64,000 nucleotides of DNA from Legionella anisa (GCF_001467525.1 NZ_LNXS01000054.1:334632-398631), one strand, 5' to 3'. Counted from the first letter of the stretch, positions 8,859 through 18,867 are shown. A program made the numbers and translations. The notes: a model not told the origin generated them from the sequence alone.

Positions 8859-9806
8859 TTAGTTTAAATATAAATCTTGCATTACCCGATGAAATACATC
8901 TAGATTTTTATTATTAACAACTAAACCGTCGTTAATACAGAACCTGGTTGGCTTATCTTCTTTTATTGTATTTAGATTTTTCCCCAGATTACGGCTATCT
9001 AGACGAAAAAAATAATCTTTCTCTTGGATGAGATAAGCTTTATTAAAATACAAGTTTATGAAGCAAGATAAAAAGATAGCATGTATGTTGTTATCGGTTC
9101 TAAAACGAGATTGACTTGTTGCTAAAAGTTTTTCTTTGATTGCATTGTTTTCCCACATGTGTTGATAACTGCTTTTAAATAAAGGAGTACATTGATGTAT
9201 TGGAAATTGAAAAAAAGAATAGCCCAAGCGTTTAGGAGGCATATATATTTTTTTAAAAATTTGATATGCATTAAAATAATGACGATCATGACCTGTTATG
9301 ACACTCTTAGGTAAAATATAAGGCAGGATTTTAGTACTTACAGCGAATCGAGCTTGATTCTTATCAAAGAAATACTGCTCTGGTACTAGTCGACCAAGAA
9401 ACATGTCATTATTAAAATAAATAAATTGCTCATTAAGTGCCGGAATTCTGTGTAAGTTTGCCTCGATAGCAAGACTATTAAATGTTGGAGAAAATTGCTC
9501 AACAGGTATTTCCGGAGGACAAATGTCGATTTCATCGATCCAAATAATTTTATTTTTAATGTGTTGCGATAAACCATCAATTTTAGGGAATTGATAGCGT
9601 TTTTTTATAATAAAGATTTTTTCTATCCAAGGAGCAAATTTTTCTAGGCTTAATAGACTATAAAATAGTTCTCCATAATCTCGGAAACGAGCTTTATGAA
9701 TGGAGTTTGATAAATTTGGTATGTTTTTGTATCGGTTAAATTCATTGAGCCATTGAGGATCATTACAGTTTACCCAGGTATATACTGCATCTATTGGTTG
9801 ATGCAT
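8859..9806 (-). CDS. Stealth-family sugar-1-phosphate transferase
   Basis: 315 residues carrying the Stealth conserved regions: PIDAVYTWVN at the N terminus (CR1), then RFRDYGELFYSLLSLEKFAPW, FNSLAIEANLHRI and IYFNNDMFLG (CR2), and YFNAYQIFKKIY (CR3-like). Stealth proteins transfer hexose-1-phosphate from a nucleotide sugar to build phosphodiester-linked glycans, as in capsule polymerases and GlcNAc-1-phosphotransferase. AGGGGAAG upstream of the ATG at 9806 supports the start. In this context it could place a sugar phosphate on the polysaccharide or on a lipid head group. Family assignment is strong; the acceptor is unknown. Confidence 0.85.
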   Translation of the reverse strand: MHQPIDAVYTWVNCNDPQWLNEFNRYKNIPNLSNSIHKARFRDYGELFYSLLSLEKFAPWIEKIFIIKKRYQFPKIDGLSQHIKNKIIWIDEIDICPPEIPVEQFSPTFNSLAIEANLHRIPALNEQFIYFNNDMFLGRLVPEQYFFDKNQARFAVSTKILPYILPKSVITGHDRHYFNAYQIFKKIYMPPKRLGYSFFQFPIHQCTPLFKSSYQHMWENNAIKEKLLATSQSRFRTDNNIHAIFLSCFINLYFNKAYLIQEKDYFFRLDSRNLGKNLNTIKEDKPTRFCINDGLVVNNKNLDVFHRVMQDLYLN

Positions 9807-9927
9807 TTTTTGCTTCCCCTAATGGCGCACACTTTGTGATTTATACGCGTTGTTTTCAAAGAGAGTTTCAACTCCGATCATTTAAGAGTCCTTATCATCC
9901 TCTATCAATTGCACTTATGCGCTACAG

Positions 9928-11325
9928 TCACTTTTGTTCTCGAGGGGGAACTACATTTCCTCCCAAGGCTTTATAAAGATTAATTTGAGCCGTTTGAAGT
10001 CGAACTATATTTTGTAAGTAAGCAAACTCTATGGAATTCAATTCTTCTTCTGCACGAAGCACTGTATTAAAATCAGTAGAGGCTTTGTGATAAGCAGCTC
10101 GAGCTAATTTTAAAGCAAGACGTTTTTGCTCCACTGCACGCTTGAGATGACTGAGACTTTTTTTATAATGCTGAAAAAAATCATATTGAGTTTCAACCTC
10201 ATGTAATGCACGCATTACAGCGATTTGATATTGGATGACTGCAATAACTTTTTCACGTTTTCGTAACTCAATGCTATTGAATAAGCCTACATTGAATAAG
10301 GGCGCTCCAAAAGTTCCAAAGAATCTGGATTCTGGATCTTGTACTGTGAAAAAATTACGGGCGGTAATAATACTGCCTGCAATAGTTTGTGTTTGCCATC
10401 CTAATAACCATCCTACAGTGATTTGAGGTAATAAGTTCGACATAGCTACACGAATATTAGCATGAGAAGTTGCTATCCGTCGTTCCGCTGCCCTAATATC
10501 TGGCCGTCGACGTAAAAGCTCAGCAGGAATTCCTAGATTAATATTTTGAGTGATTTGAGGAATTGGTTTAGGTGGTAATAATTTTTTTGCCAATACTCCT
10601 GGATTATTTCCAGTTAATAATTCTATTTTGTGCAGTAGACCAGTAATGTATGCTTTATTTTGTTCTAATTGGGCTGCTTGCGTTTCAATCAATCCGTCTT
10701 GTTGTGATATATTTAAGTAACTTGCATATCCTGCTTTATGAAGTGACTTGATAAATTGCAGTGTTTGTTTGTTGCCTGAAATACTATTGAGTAATACTGT
10801 ATTTCTTGCTTGTGCTTCACGTAACTCCAAATAGGAGGAAGCAATTTCTGAATATAAATTAATCAAGGAAAAATCTAGTTCAGCTTGCTCAGCTTGTAAA
10901 TTTGCTTTAGCCATTTGTTTCATTTGGCGGTGTTTTCCAAAAAAATCAGGATCTAAAGAACCGCTTAACGCAATCAGTTGATTGATATCAAATCCTGTTC
11001 CAGTAGGGGGGGAAGCAGTAAGACCTAATGATGGCAATAATTGTGCTACAGCTACAGCGTGCTGAGCTCTTGCAACATTTACTCTGGCTTGTGCCATTTT
11101 TAAATTTAAACTATAGACTGCTTTTTGTTCAATAAGATCGTTTAATACAGGATCGTGAAAATTTCGCCACCAAGCCTCTTCGTTTTTTACTAAACTGACA
11201 CGTTGCACATTGTGTCCCCAACTGGCTGGCATAGGGGTGCTAGGCGGAACATATTTTGGACCGATGGAACATCCATTCAGAATTAGAGTAACAACTAATG
11301 TAAAATAAGAAGTAAAATATTTCAT
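9928..11325 (-). CDS. RND/MFP-type outer-membrane efflux lipoprotein, NodT family
   Basis: The ATG at 11325 gives 465 residues starting with a lipoprotein signal (MKYFTSYFTLVVTLILNGC; lipidated cysteine about residue 19). The open frame extends further upstream into the adaptor gene, but that extension has no signal and is rejected as the start. The segment RRPDIRAAERRIATSHANIR is a NodT/TolC-family signature, and two long helical repeats are evident. It forms the outer-membrane channel of a tripartite exporter. Seven bases separate it from the upstream HlyD gene, so it is the last gene of a permease-ATPase-adaptor-channel operon. Confidence 0.9.
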   Translation of the reverse strand: MKYFTSYFTLVVTLILNGCSIGPKYVPPSTPMPASWGHNVQRVSLVKNEEAWWRNFHDPVLNDLIEQKAVYSLNLKMAQARVNVARAQHAVAVAQLLPSLGLTASPPTGTGFDINQLIALSGSLDPDFFGKHRQMKQMAKANLQAEQAELDFSLINLYSEIASSYLELREAQARNTVLLNSISGNKQTLQFIKSLHKAGYASYLNISQQDGLIETQAAQLEQNKAYITGLLHKIELLTGNNPGVLAKKLLPPKPIPQITQNINLGIPAELLRRRPDIRAAERRIATSHANIRVAMSNLLPQITVGWLLGWQTQTIAGSIITARNFFTVQDPESRFFGTFGAPLFNVGLFNSIELRKREKVIAVIQYQIAVMRALHEVETQYDFFQHYKKSLSHLKRAVEQKRLALKLARAAYHKASTDFNTVLRAEEELNSIEFAYLQNIVRLQTAQINLYKALGGNVVPPREQK

Positions 11326-11332
11326 CGGATGA

Positions 11333-12220
11333 TCATGTCTTCTTTTTAACAGCAATATGGGCATCAAGTTGTCGTCCTGCTGCAAGATCAGGGTAATCTT
11401 GTCGATTAAAAAAGTATAAGGCTTCTTGTACTCGCGCGTTGAGGCGATCATTGGTAATAATATACCGATCAAGCTGAATAAAGGTTAAAGGGATCTTTAG
11501 TTTATCTTCAGTTAAATAAACGGAGGCTTTAGGGGAATATTTTTTCGCATCTCGCTCTTCTATAGAAACACGTACCACCACTTTTTGAGCATCTCCTAAG
11601 AGTATAACTTGACTTCCTGCGCCAACAAATTCATCAACATGCGCATTAATTTGTAAAACAATTCCATCTTTGGGTGATGCAATGTTAAATTGATTGAGTG
11701 CCAATTTTGCATTTCTAAGATTTGCTTTTGCAACATCGATACCATGCTGTAATTGTTTGATTTGAATTTTACCCATTTTCACATCATATTCTTTTTCTCG
11801 TAATTCAACTGGATTAATAGCACGCTTATCAATACTCTTTAAGCGTTTTAATTGCGATTGGACATGCTTTAAGTTTTTTGCTTGAATTATGAAATTATTT
11901 TCTGCTTGTTGAAGCGCAATCTTATTGACGGTTACATTATGCAGTCCTATGGTGTCATCGAGTGAAAATAAAATCTCTCCCTTTTTTACCATTTGCCCCA
12001 CTGTGACATTTATTTTTTTTACAATTCCACTTTGAATGCTCGGAACATGAGTCATGTCGTTTCCGGAGTCAAGAATCGCAGGGGCAATTATTTCTTCAGT
12101 TGCTGGAACTGGAACTGATATATTTTGAGGGATTATCATTTGGCGACTCAATAAAAAAGATAAGCATACGCCAATGATCAAAAGTAACAGAAAACCCCCA
12201 CCAATAATTTTTCTTTTCAT
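11333..12220 (-). CDS. HlyD-family periplasmic adaptor
   Basis: 295 residues with an N-terminal membrane anchor (about residues 5-25). A lipoyl/barrel-sandwich half motif, SGIVKKINVTVGQMVKKGE, lies near 63, a coiled-coil hairpin runs through about 95-175, and the second half motif, SPKDGIVLQINAHVDEFVGAG, follows. This is the membrane fusion protein linking an inner-membrane pump to an outer-membrane channel. Its start overlaps the stop of the ATPase gene by four bases. The set resembles DevBCA (glycolipid export in cyanobacteria) and MacAB more than RND pumps. Confidence 0.9.
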   Translation of the reverse strand: MKRKIIGGGFLLLLIIGVCLSFLLSRQMIIPQNISVPVPATEEIIAPAILDSGNDMTHVPSIQSGIVKKINVTVGQMVKKGEILFSLDDTIGLHNVTVNKIALQQAENNFIIQAKNLKHVQSQLKRLKSIDKRAINPVELREKEYDVKMGKIQIKQLQHGIDVAKANLRNAKLALNQFNIASPKDGIVLQINAHVDEFVGAGSQVILLGDAQKVVVRVSIEERDAKKYSPKASVYLTEDKLKIPLTFIQLDRYIITNDRLNARVQEALYFFNRQDYPDLAAGRQLDAHIAVKKKT

Positions 12221-12945
12221 ACTGTTTCCTTTTGATAAGTTACCTGATAATCATTTAATCCTTTAAACTCAAGTATTTTATCCGCGTGGGACATAATACG
12301 ATAATCATGAGTAGAAATTAAAAAAGTACATCCGTACATTTGAGCGTATTCCCGTATCAACGAAAAAACTAAGTTACTACTATCCTTATCTAAATTACTG
12401 GTGGGTTCATCACAAAGAATTAAACGGGGGGCGCGAATTAATGCGCGCCCCATTGCTATTCTTTGTTTTTGTCCACCAGATAGAGTATCTAATTTAGAAT
12501 GAATATGGATTTCAAGTCCTAAACGAATCATCAATTGTTTTGCTTTCTGATGGGCTTTCTCAGGTGACTCTCCATCAATCAATAAGGGCAATGCTATATT
12601 TTCAAGAGCAGACAAGGCAGGAAATAAATGAAGATGTTGAAAAAGAAAACTGATATGGGTGGCACGAAAAGCAACTTTTTTTTTCGGCGACATTTTATAA
12701 AGGTCATTCCCGGATACCGAGCAAATTCCTTGATCAGGAGAGAGAATCCCTCCAGCGATCATGAGCAACGTTGTTTTTCCACATCCAGATGCACCCATTA
12801 ACATACCTATTTCGCCTGGATTAAGTGCTAATGAAAAATTATCTAATACAGAGAGTGTTGTGGTGCCCGTTTGGTAGGTTTTGCCAATACCTATACAATG
12901 TAAGACAGGAGATTCACTGGTATCGATTAATTTGAGTCGCGACAT
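12217..12945 (-). CDS. ABC transporter ATPase, DevA/LolD/MacB type
   Basis: The ATG at 12945 gives 242 residues beginning MSRLKLIDT; the open frame runs 34 codons further upstream inside the permease gene and is rejected. Walker A reads GASGCGKTT, the signature is LSGGQKQRIAMGRAL and Walker B is LILCDEPTSNLD, with an H loop in STHD. It powers the FtsX-like permease encoded just upstream (19-base overlap). The short single-domain form with a separate permease is the DevA/LolD arrangement. Confidence 0.9.
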   Translation of the reverse strand: MSRLKLIDTSESPVLHCIGIGKTYQTGTTTLSVLDNFSLALNPGEIGMLMGASGCGKTTLLMIAGGILSPDQGICSVSGNDLYKMSPKKKVAFRATHISFLFQHLHLFPALSALENIALPLLIDGESPEKAHQKAKQLMIRLGLEIHIHSKLDTLSGGQKQRIAMGRALIRAPRLILCDEPTSNLDKDSSNLVFSLIREYAQMYGCTFLISTHDYRIMSHADKILEFKGLNDYQVTYQKETV

Positions 12946-14111
12946 AATTCTACCGTATCCAAACGTAAGACTTTTAAGATAGCAAAATAAGATGAAAAAA
13001 CAATGACTATTGTTGATCCTAATGCACCTAATAAAATGATCTGCCAAGTGAGATGGAATGCAACAGTAGTATCATGAAGAATAAATCCAAATAGGGCTGT
13101 TAATGTTAGCCCAATAAGATAACCCAATCCACCGATAATAGAAGCTTGAAATAATACCATGTTAATTAATGATGAGCTGGAAACCCCTAACATTTTCAAC
13201 ATACCAAATTGATGAAGATGGGTTAAAACAAAATTAGTAAAAATCTGCCACATCATAACAAGTCCAATAATAAACCCAACAATGGCTATAGCAATAAACG
13301 CAATAATAATAGGTGTTTTTTCGCGAAAAAATTTACTGGCACGATCGACGAATTGAGAGGGGGGTAATGGGAGAAATCCCGTTGCATTGCGAATTGCAAA
13401 GGCGACTTGATAGAGATTAGCTGAAGGTTTTATTTTGACTAAAATAAAAGAAGGCTTATTAGAAATATTGGGAATATGATTGCTCGTCATATAAGCTTTA
13501 GGCTCGTACATATAAGTACGTAGAGGTTTTGTAATCCCTGTTATGACCCACTTATTTCGTCCTTCAACCAATTTGTCACCAAGTCGTAGTGATTTTTTAT
13601 TCGATATTTCAAACTGTTTTAATGCATAACCATCAATGATAATTGAATTGGCACTGTGGATTGTGGAGCGAGCGCCCGCAATCATTGTTTCAGGTAAGCC
13701 CAATAGAGTGTCAGGATCTACCCCAATTAGCTCCCATGTGGTCATTTTCGAAGTTTTAGGATGAATCATCGTTTGCCAAGTTCGATATATTTGTTTCGCC
13801 CAAAGTACTCCAGGAACACTACGAACACGATAGACATCTATAGGCCTAAAACGCACAGGGTCAGCAAATGTAAATGAGCTGTCATTCATAACCCATAAAT
13901 CAATTCCAGTGACCGCTCGAATAGGCGCTACAATGCGATCAGTTACTCCTTGGTAAATAGCCGGTTGTTGCATGATAATGAAGGCAGAAAATGTCGCGCC
14001 GATCACCATGCCAATAAACTTGCGTTTACTGTTCACGAGCATTTTAAAAGCGACTGAAAACAAATTGATATGTGTTACATTAAATAATGAGCGAGCTATT
14101 TTACGAATCAT
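12927..14111 (-). CDS. FtsX-like ABC permease, DevC/MacB type
   Basis: About 394 residues from the ATG at 14111 (TAGAGAA just upstream); a GTG at 14171 would add 20 residues and is a less likely start. There is one membrane span near the N terminus, a large periplasmic domain of roughly 230 residues, and three spans at the C terminus (for example IIIAFIAIAIVGFIIGLVMM). This is the four-span FtsX/DevC/MacB topology used in mechanotransmission-type exporters. It is the first gene of the exporter operon. Substrate is unknown; its position beside the lipid genes suggests a lipid or glycolipid. Confidence 0.85.
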   Translation of the reverse strand: MIRKIARSLFNVTHINLFSVAFKMLVNSKRKFIGMVIGATFSAFIIMQQPAIYQGVTDRIVAPIRAVTGIDLWVMNDSSFTFADPVRFRPIDVYRVRSVPGVLWAKQIYRTWQTMIHPKTSKMTTWELIGVDPDTLLGLPETMIAGARSTIHSANSIIIDGYALKQFEISNKKSLRLGDKLVEGRNKWVITGITKPLRTYMYEPKAYMTSNHIPNISNKPSFILVKIKPSANLYQVAFAIRNATGFLPLPPSQFVDRASKFFREKTPIIIAFIAIAIVGFIIGLVMMWQIFTNFVLTHLHQFGMLKMLGVSSSSLINMVLFQASIIGGLGYLIGLTLTALFGFILHDTTVAFHLTWQIILLGALGSTIVIVFSSYFAILKVLRLDTVELCRDSN

Positions 14112-14360
14112 TTCTCTAAACTTGGTGCTCTGCGGCAACCCTAATATGTTTGTCCTTAACCATAACAGCACTAATTAGTTTAAACATACCCTTTAGAGAG
14201 TACAAGCTAATTTGAAATATTAAGTAAAGTGTTTGCATAAATTATATAGTAAACAATGAGTTAACATGATTTATTTGTACGATGACTTAGGAGTTATATG
14301 TATTTTTATTGAATGTTGTTGTATAGTTCCAACCTGGATGGGTACTTGTTAGGGAATGAA

Positions 14361-15182
14361 ATGGGTCGGTCTTTATCAAAAAATCACCCTGCGCAGATGT
14401 TTTTAATGTTATGGCGTCACCATGATCTTATTTTTCAACTCATTAAGCGAGATATCTTAATGAGATATCGTGGTTCTTTTGCCGGAATATTGTGGCTAAT
14501 ACTCGCTCCTTTACTGATGCTAGGCCTTTACACGCTTGTATTTAGTGTTTTTATGCATATCCAATGGCCAGGCGTTACTAATAATCTGATGTATTCATTA
14601 CTGATCTATGTCGGTTTAATCATTTTGAATTTTTTTTCTGAATGTATGAATCGCTCACCCATTATGATTATAAGTAATGCAAATTTTGTAAAAAAGGTGG
14701 TTTTCCCTGTTGAAGTTTTCCCATGGGTGATCGTTGGAACCACTCTTTTTCATGCAATGGTTAATACGTTAATATTAGTAGTATTTTCTTTCTTTTTACT
14801 AGGAAAAATTAACATAACGATTTTGTTACTTCCTTTTTTGTTTGTCCCTTTAATTTTATTTACTTTAGGTTTGAGTTGGTTTCTTTGTTCGGCAGGGGTA
14901 TATATAAGAGATATTGCTCATATGATGGCTTTTCTTTTACAAATTGTGATGTATCTTTCGCCTGTTTTCTATTCAATTAGTATGTTACCTGAGATGTTTC
15001 AAAAGATTTTACTGCTCAATCCATTAACTTTTATAATTGAACAAGCTCGAAGTCTTGTTATTTTTGGAACATTTCCTCAATGGACTACTCTGAGTATCTT
15101 TTTTGTAATTAGTATATGTGTTGCCTATATAGGATTTCTTGGATTTCAGAAAACAAAGGATGGTTTTGCAGATGTATTGTAG
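14361..15182 (+). CDS. wzm: O-antigen/polysaccharide ABC export permease, Wzm-like
   Basis: ABC-2 type permease of about 273 residues with six hydrophobic spans. The N-terminal LIKRDILMRYRGSFAGILW and later PLTFIIEQARSLV are characteristic of Wzm/KpsM polysaccharide exporters. The ATG at 14361 has AGGG about eight bases upstream; the ATG at 14313 (289 residues) lacks a ribosome site. No ATPase gene adjoins it; the matching Wzt-like ATPase starts at 36477 on the same strand. It moves undecaprenyl-linked polysaccharide across the inner membrane. The split from its ATPase is unusual. Confidence 0.85.
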   Translation: MGRSLSKNHPAQMFLMLWRHHDLIFQLIKRDILMRYRGSFAGILWLILAPLLMLGLYTLVFSVFMHIQWPGVTNNLMYSLLIYVGLIILNFFSECMNRSPIMIISNANFVKKVVFPVEVFPWVIVGTTLFHAMVNTLILVVFSFFLLGKINITILLLPFLFVPLILFTLGLSWFLCSAGVYIRDIAHMMAFLLQIVMYLSPVFYSISMLPEMFQKILLLNPLTFIIEQARSLVIFGTFPQWTTLSIFFVISICVAYIGFLGFQKTKDGFADVL

Positions 15183-15327
15183 TAGGGGCTGTTTACATTT
15201 CGCTAGCTTGAGTTAAAATTGTTTGATTTTCGAGCAACGAAGCGCCGCATACATGAAGTATGTGAGCATCGGAGCACAGAAAATCAAACAATTTCGGCCA
15301 AGATAGTAGAAATGTAAGCAGACCCTA
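15183..15327. repeat. About 145-bp nested inverted repeat (MITE-like intergenic element)
   Basis: Outer arms TAGGGGCTGTTTACATTTC and GAAATGTAAGCAGACCCTA pair imperfectly, and inner arms AAATTGTTTGATTTTC and GAAAATCAAACAATTT pair exactly. It fills the gap between the convergent wzm and fcl genes. No coding potential is seen. A stripped-down copy of its ends is at 8821-8844. Confidence 0.7.
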
Positions 15328-15343
15328 GTAGGAAAAGCAATTG

Positions 15344-16309
15344 TTATGCGAAAATTTTGTTGTGACTTGTTTGATACTTTTCATTACTCAAAAAATCATG
15401 GTAAGTTTTTACAATTCCTTCTCGTAAAGCAGTCCGAGCCACCCAGCCAAGTTCTTTCATACGATCGATATTTAATAGTTTCCGTGGCGTGCCATCAGGT
15501 TTCTCCGGGTCAAAAGCGATGGTTCCAGTAAAACCAATCACATCCATGATGAGTTCAGCTAGCATTTGAATACTCTCATCTACACCGCTACCAATGTTAA
15601 AGATCCCTTGAGCGGCAGGATGCTCCATAAGAAAAACACAGGCATCTGCCATATCATCTACATAAAGGAACTCTCGCTTAGGTCTACCTGTACCCCAAAT
15701 AAAAAGTTGTTTATCACCCCGCAATTTTGCTTCATGTGTTTTACGGATCAGTGCGGGTAACACATGGCTATTATGCAAATCATAATTATCATTGGGACCA
15801 TAGAGGTTCGTTGGCATGGCACATACATATTGTGTCCCATACTGACGGTTATAACTTTCACAGAGCTTAATACCGGCAATTTTAGCTATGGCATAAGGTT
15901 CATTCGTTTGTTCCAAAGAACCTGTTAATAAATAGTCTTCACGAATAGGTTGAGAGCAATCTCGTGGGTAAATACAACTGGAACCCAAAAACAATAATCG
16001 CTTAACTCCAGCCTGCCAAGCTGCATGAACCACATTGGTCTGTATCATTAAATTTTGATAGATAAATTCGGCACGATAATGATTATTGGCGTGAATTCCA
16101 CCAACTTTTGCAGCTGCTAAAAAAACATAATCAGGTTTTTCTTGATCAAAAAAATCCCTGACAGCCATTTGGTTTGTAAGATCCAATTCAGCACGGCTAC
16201 GAAGAAGCAAATGCTTATATCCTTTCGCTTGCAATTGCCGAACAATCGCTGACCCCACCATGCCGTGGTGTCCTGCGACATAGATTTTTGATGAAGTGTC
16301 TATCATCAT
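15344..16309 (-). CDS. fcl: GDP-L-fucose synthase
   Basis: SDR-family epimerase/reductase of about 321 residues that converts GDP-4-keto-6-deoxymannose to GDP-L-fucose. It shows the NADP motif GHHGMVGSA, the catalytic serine in [10 protein letters not shown], and YAIAKIAG with the YxxxK pair. An open frame extends to 16345 but overlaps gmd; the tandem ATGs at 16309 and 16306, just after the gmd stop, are the better starts. It is the last gene of the manC-gmd-fcl operon. Confidence 0.93.
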   Translation of the reverse strand: MMIDTSSKIYVAGHHGMVGSAIVRQLQAKGYKHLLLRSRAELDLTNQMAVRDFFDQEKPDYVFLAAAKVGGIHANNHYRAEFIYQNLMIQTNVVHAAWQAGVKRLLFLGSSCIYPRDCSQPIREDYLLTGSLEQTNEPYAIAKIAGIKLCESYNRQYGTQYVCAMPTNLYGPNDNYDLHNSHVLPALIRKTHEAKLRGDKQLFIWGTGRPKREFLYVDDMADACVFLMEHPAAQGIFNIGSGVDESIQMLAELIMDVIGFTGTIAFDPEKPDGTPRKLLNIDRMKELGWVARTALREGIVKTYHDFLSNEKYQTSHNKIFA

Positions 16310-16313
16310 ATCT

Positions 16314-17396
16314 TTATTCGTGATAGTCATAAGCTGCAAATCCATGTTGTTTTACTAACTCATCTCGTTGCGCTATTTTGAGATCTTCCAACATCATTTC
16401 AGAGACCAATGATTGGAAGCTTGTTTTTGGGATCCAACCCAATTTTTCTCTTGCTTTAGTCGCATCCCCTAATAAATTATCTACTTCAGAGGGGCGGAAA
16501 TAACGCGGATCCACGCACACAATATTATTACCATTTTGATCACAACCAATCTCTTTATCACCTTCACCATGCCAAGTAATGTTAATATTAACAACATGTG
16601 CAGCTGCTTCTACGAACTCTCTGACACTAAATTGTTGACCCGTAGCAATTACGAAATCTTCCGGTTGTTCCTGTTGCAACATGAGCCATTGCATTTCCAC
16701 ATAATCTCGTGCATGCCCCCAATCCCGCATTGCATCTAAGTTTCCTAAATAGAGGCATTTTTGCAAACCAAGCTTAATTCTTGCCAGAGCTCGTGTAATT
16801 TTACGAGTTACAAAAGTTTCGCCGCGGATCGGACTTTCATGATTAAATAAAATTCCGTTACACGCATAGATACCATAGGCCTCTCGGTAATTAACTGTTA
16901 TCCAATAAGCATAGAGTTTGGCAACTGCATAGGGGCTGCGCGGATAAAATGGCGTGCTTTCCTTTTGTGGCATTTCTTGCACTAAACCATAAAGTTCTGA
17001 CGTAGATGCTTGATAGAAACGAGTCTTGTCATTCAGTTTAAGCAAACGAATGGCTTCTAAAATTCTTAATGTGCCAATACCATCCGCATTGGCTGTATAT
17101 TCTGGTGTTTCGAAACTGACAGCAACATGACTCATGGCGGCAAGATTATAAATTTCATCTGGTTGAACCTCCTGAATAATGCGAATCAAATTCGTAGAAT
17201 CGGTGAGATCTCCATGATGCAAAATAAATCTTCGATCCTCCAGATGAACATCTTGATAGAGATGATCAATTCTATCGGTATTAAATAAAGAAGAACGACG
17301 CTTAATTCCATGAACTTCGTAGCCTTTACGAAGTAAAAGCTCTGCCAAGTAAGTTCCATCTTGCCCTGTAATTCCAGTAATTAATGCTTTTTTCAT
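16314..17396 (-). CDS. gmd: GDP-mannose 4,6-dehydratase
   Basis: 360 residues starting [19 protein letters not shown], the diagnostic Gmd N terminus. STSELYG holds the catalytic Thr and Glu, YAVAKLYA the Tyr and Lys, and [10 protein letters not shown] is the conserved GDP-mannose contact region. It makes GDP-4-keto-6-deoxy-D-mannose, the substrate of Fcl encoded directly downstream. AAGGGAA precedes the ATG. A divergent second copy lies at 35044-36060. Confidence 0.95.
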   Translation of the reverse strand: MKKALITGITGQDGTYLAELLLRKGYEVHGIKRRSSLFNTDRIDHLYQDVHLEDRRFILHHGDLTDSTNLIRIIQEVQPDEIYNLAAMSHVAVSFETPEYTANADGIGTLRILEAIRLLKLNDKTRFYQASTSELYGLVQEMPQKESTPFYPRSPYAVAKLYAYWITVNYREAYGIYACNGILFNHESPIRGETFVTRKITRALARIKLGLQKCLYLGNLDAMRDWGHARDYVEMQWLMLQQEQPEDFVIATGQQFSVREFVEAAAHVVNINITWHGEGDKEIGCDQNGNNIVCVDPRYFRPSEVDNLLGDATKAREKLGWIPKTSFQSLVSEMMLEDLKIAQRDELVKQHGFAAYDYHE

Positions 17397-17451
17397 TTTT
17401 TCCCTTATGAAATACTTTTCCTTAAAGTAACGTTATATCCCACTGCCTTTA

Positions 17452-18867
17452 TTAAGCACGTCCATAATTATCCTGAAAGCGAACAATATCATCTTCACCC
17501 AGATATTCACCGCTTTGTATTTCAATCATTACCAAATCAATCACGCCTGGATTTTCTAAGCGATGTTGATGACCTGCTGGAATATAAGTAGACTCATTGG
17601 TATTGACAAAAAAAGTCTGCTCACCATTTACTACTTTGGCCATACCACTTACCACTACCCAATGTTCACTGCGATGATGATGCATTTGTAGGCTTAAACT
17701 GGCTCCTGGTTTTACTTCAATACGTTTAATTTTGAAACGATGGCTTTCTTCCAAGACGGTGTATGTACCCCATGGACGATGAACAGTACGATGCACCTTA
17801 TGTGCTTCATGCCCTTGCATCTTGAGTTGTGTATAAATGTGTTTGACATCTTGTGCACGAGACTTATCTGCCACCAACAATGCATCGGGAGTATCAATGA
17901 TAATGAGATTCTCAACGCCAACTGCCCCTACAAGACGCTCATCACTTTGAATATAACAATTAGCAACATCATGCAAAAAAGCCTCACCTTCGATTCGGTT
18001 CCCTTGATTGTCTGCTTCAATCAGATCACCTAATGTGGCCCATGACCCCACATCTGTCCAGTTGATATCACATGGAACCACTGCGATTTCTGACGATTTT
18101 TCCATCAAAGCATAATCAATTGAAATATCAGGTACTAAATTAAAACTCGCGGCATCCAATTCTAGTTGACTAAATCCTTTTCCTTCCGCATGACTGGATT
18201 GGTCAATACAATGTTTGGCTGCAGATAAAATAGCAGGACAATGTTTTTCCATTAAATGTAATAGGCTCTCTACGGTAAAAAGAAACATACCGGAATTCCA
18301 TAGAAATCGATTTGTTGCCAAATAGGTTTGGGCTTTCTCAAAGGAAGGTTTTTCAATGAAACGAAGTACCTGGGAACCTTCTGCTTCAATATAACCATAA
18401 GCGGTGCTTGGCGCATCGGGTTGAATACCAAAAGTGACTAATTGACCCTGCATTGCCAATTCACTTGCTTGTGCTACCGCGTTTTGAAAAGCATCTTGAT
18501 CATGAATTAAATGATCTGCTGCTAAGACCAACATTAAAATATTTTCACCGTATATTTTGTTAATTTGCAGCGCTGCAATAGCAATAGCGGCTGCTGTGTT
18601 CCGGCCAAAAGGTTCTAGAATAAAAGAAGTTGAAACTGCGTTTTTATTAATTGCCCGATATTCGTCTTCTATCTTAAAAAATAACTCGCGATGAGTTACG
18701 GTCATTACTTCTTTAACTTCAGGCAATAGTGTTGCACGTAAAAAAGCTTTTTGTAATAAACTCTGTCCATCATGTATTCGAATAAAAGGTTTAGGATGTA
18801 ATTCTCGAGAGACTGGCCAAAGACGCGAACCTGCACCACCACAAAGAATGATAGGTATTAACTGCAT
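17452..18867 (-). CDS. manC: Mannose-1-phosphate guanylyltransferase / mannose-6-phosphate isomerase
   Basis: 471 residues, the usual length of the bifunctional type II enzyme. The N-terminal pyrophosphorylase domain begins with an ILCGGAGSRLWPVSR motif and contains FIEKP near 171. The C-terminal cupin domain (about 350-471) has VKPGASLSLQMHHHRSEHW, the metal-binding isomerase signature. It makes GDP-mannose for the downstream gmd and fcl. AGGGGAAG lies upstream of the ATG. No phosphomannomutase gene is in the window, so that step must be supplied elsewhere. Confidence 0.95.
   Translation of the reverse strand: MQLIPIILCGGAGSRLWPVSRELHPKPFIRIHDGQSLLQKAFLRATLLPEVKEVMTVTHRELFFKIEDEYRAINKNAVSTSFILEPFGRNTAAAIAIAALQINKIYGENILMLVLAADHLIHDQDAFQNAVAQASELAMQGQLVTFGIQPDAPSTAYGYIEAEGSQVLRFIEKPSFEKAQTYLATNRFLWNSGMFLFTVESLLHLMEKHCPAILSAAKHCIDQSSHAEGKGFSQLELDAASFNLVPDISIDYALMEKSSEIAVVPCDINWTDVGSWATLGDLIEADNQGNRIEGEAFLHDVANCYIQSDERLVGAVGVENLIIIDTPDALLVADKSRAQDVKHIYTQLKMQGHEAHKVHRTVHRPWGTYTVLEESHRFKIKRIEVKPGASLSLQMHHHRSEHWVVVSGMAKVVNGEQTFFVNTNESTYIPAGHQHRLENPGVIDLVMIEIQSGEYLGEDDIVRFQDNYGRA

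Noticed and set aside
11326-11472. N-terminal extension of the outer-membrane channel gene
   Set aside because: It lies inside the HlyD gene and would put 49 residues before a clear lipoprotein signal.
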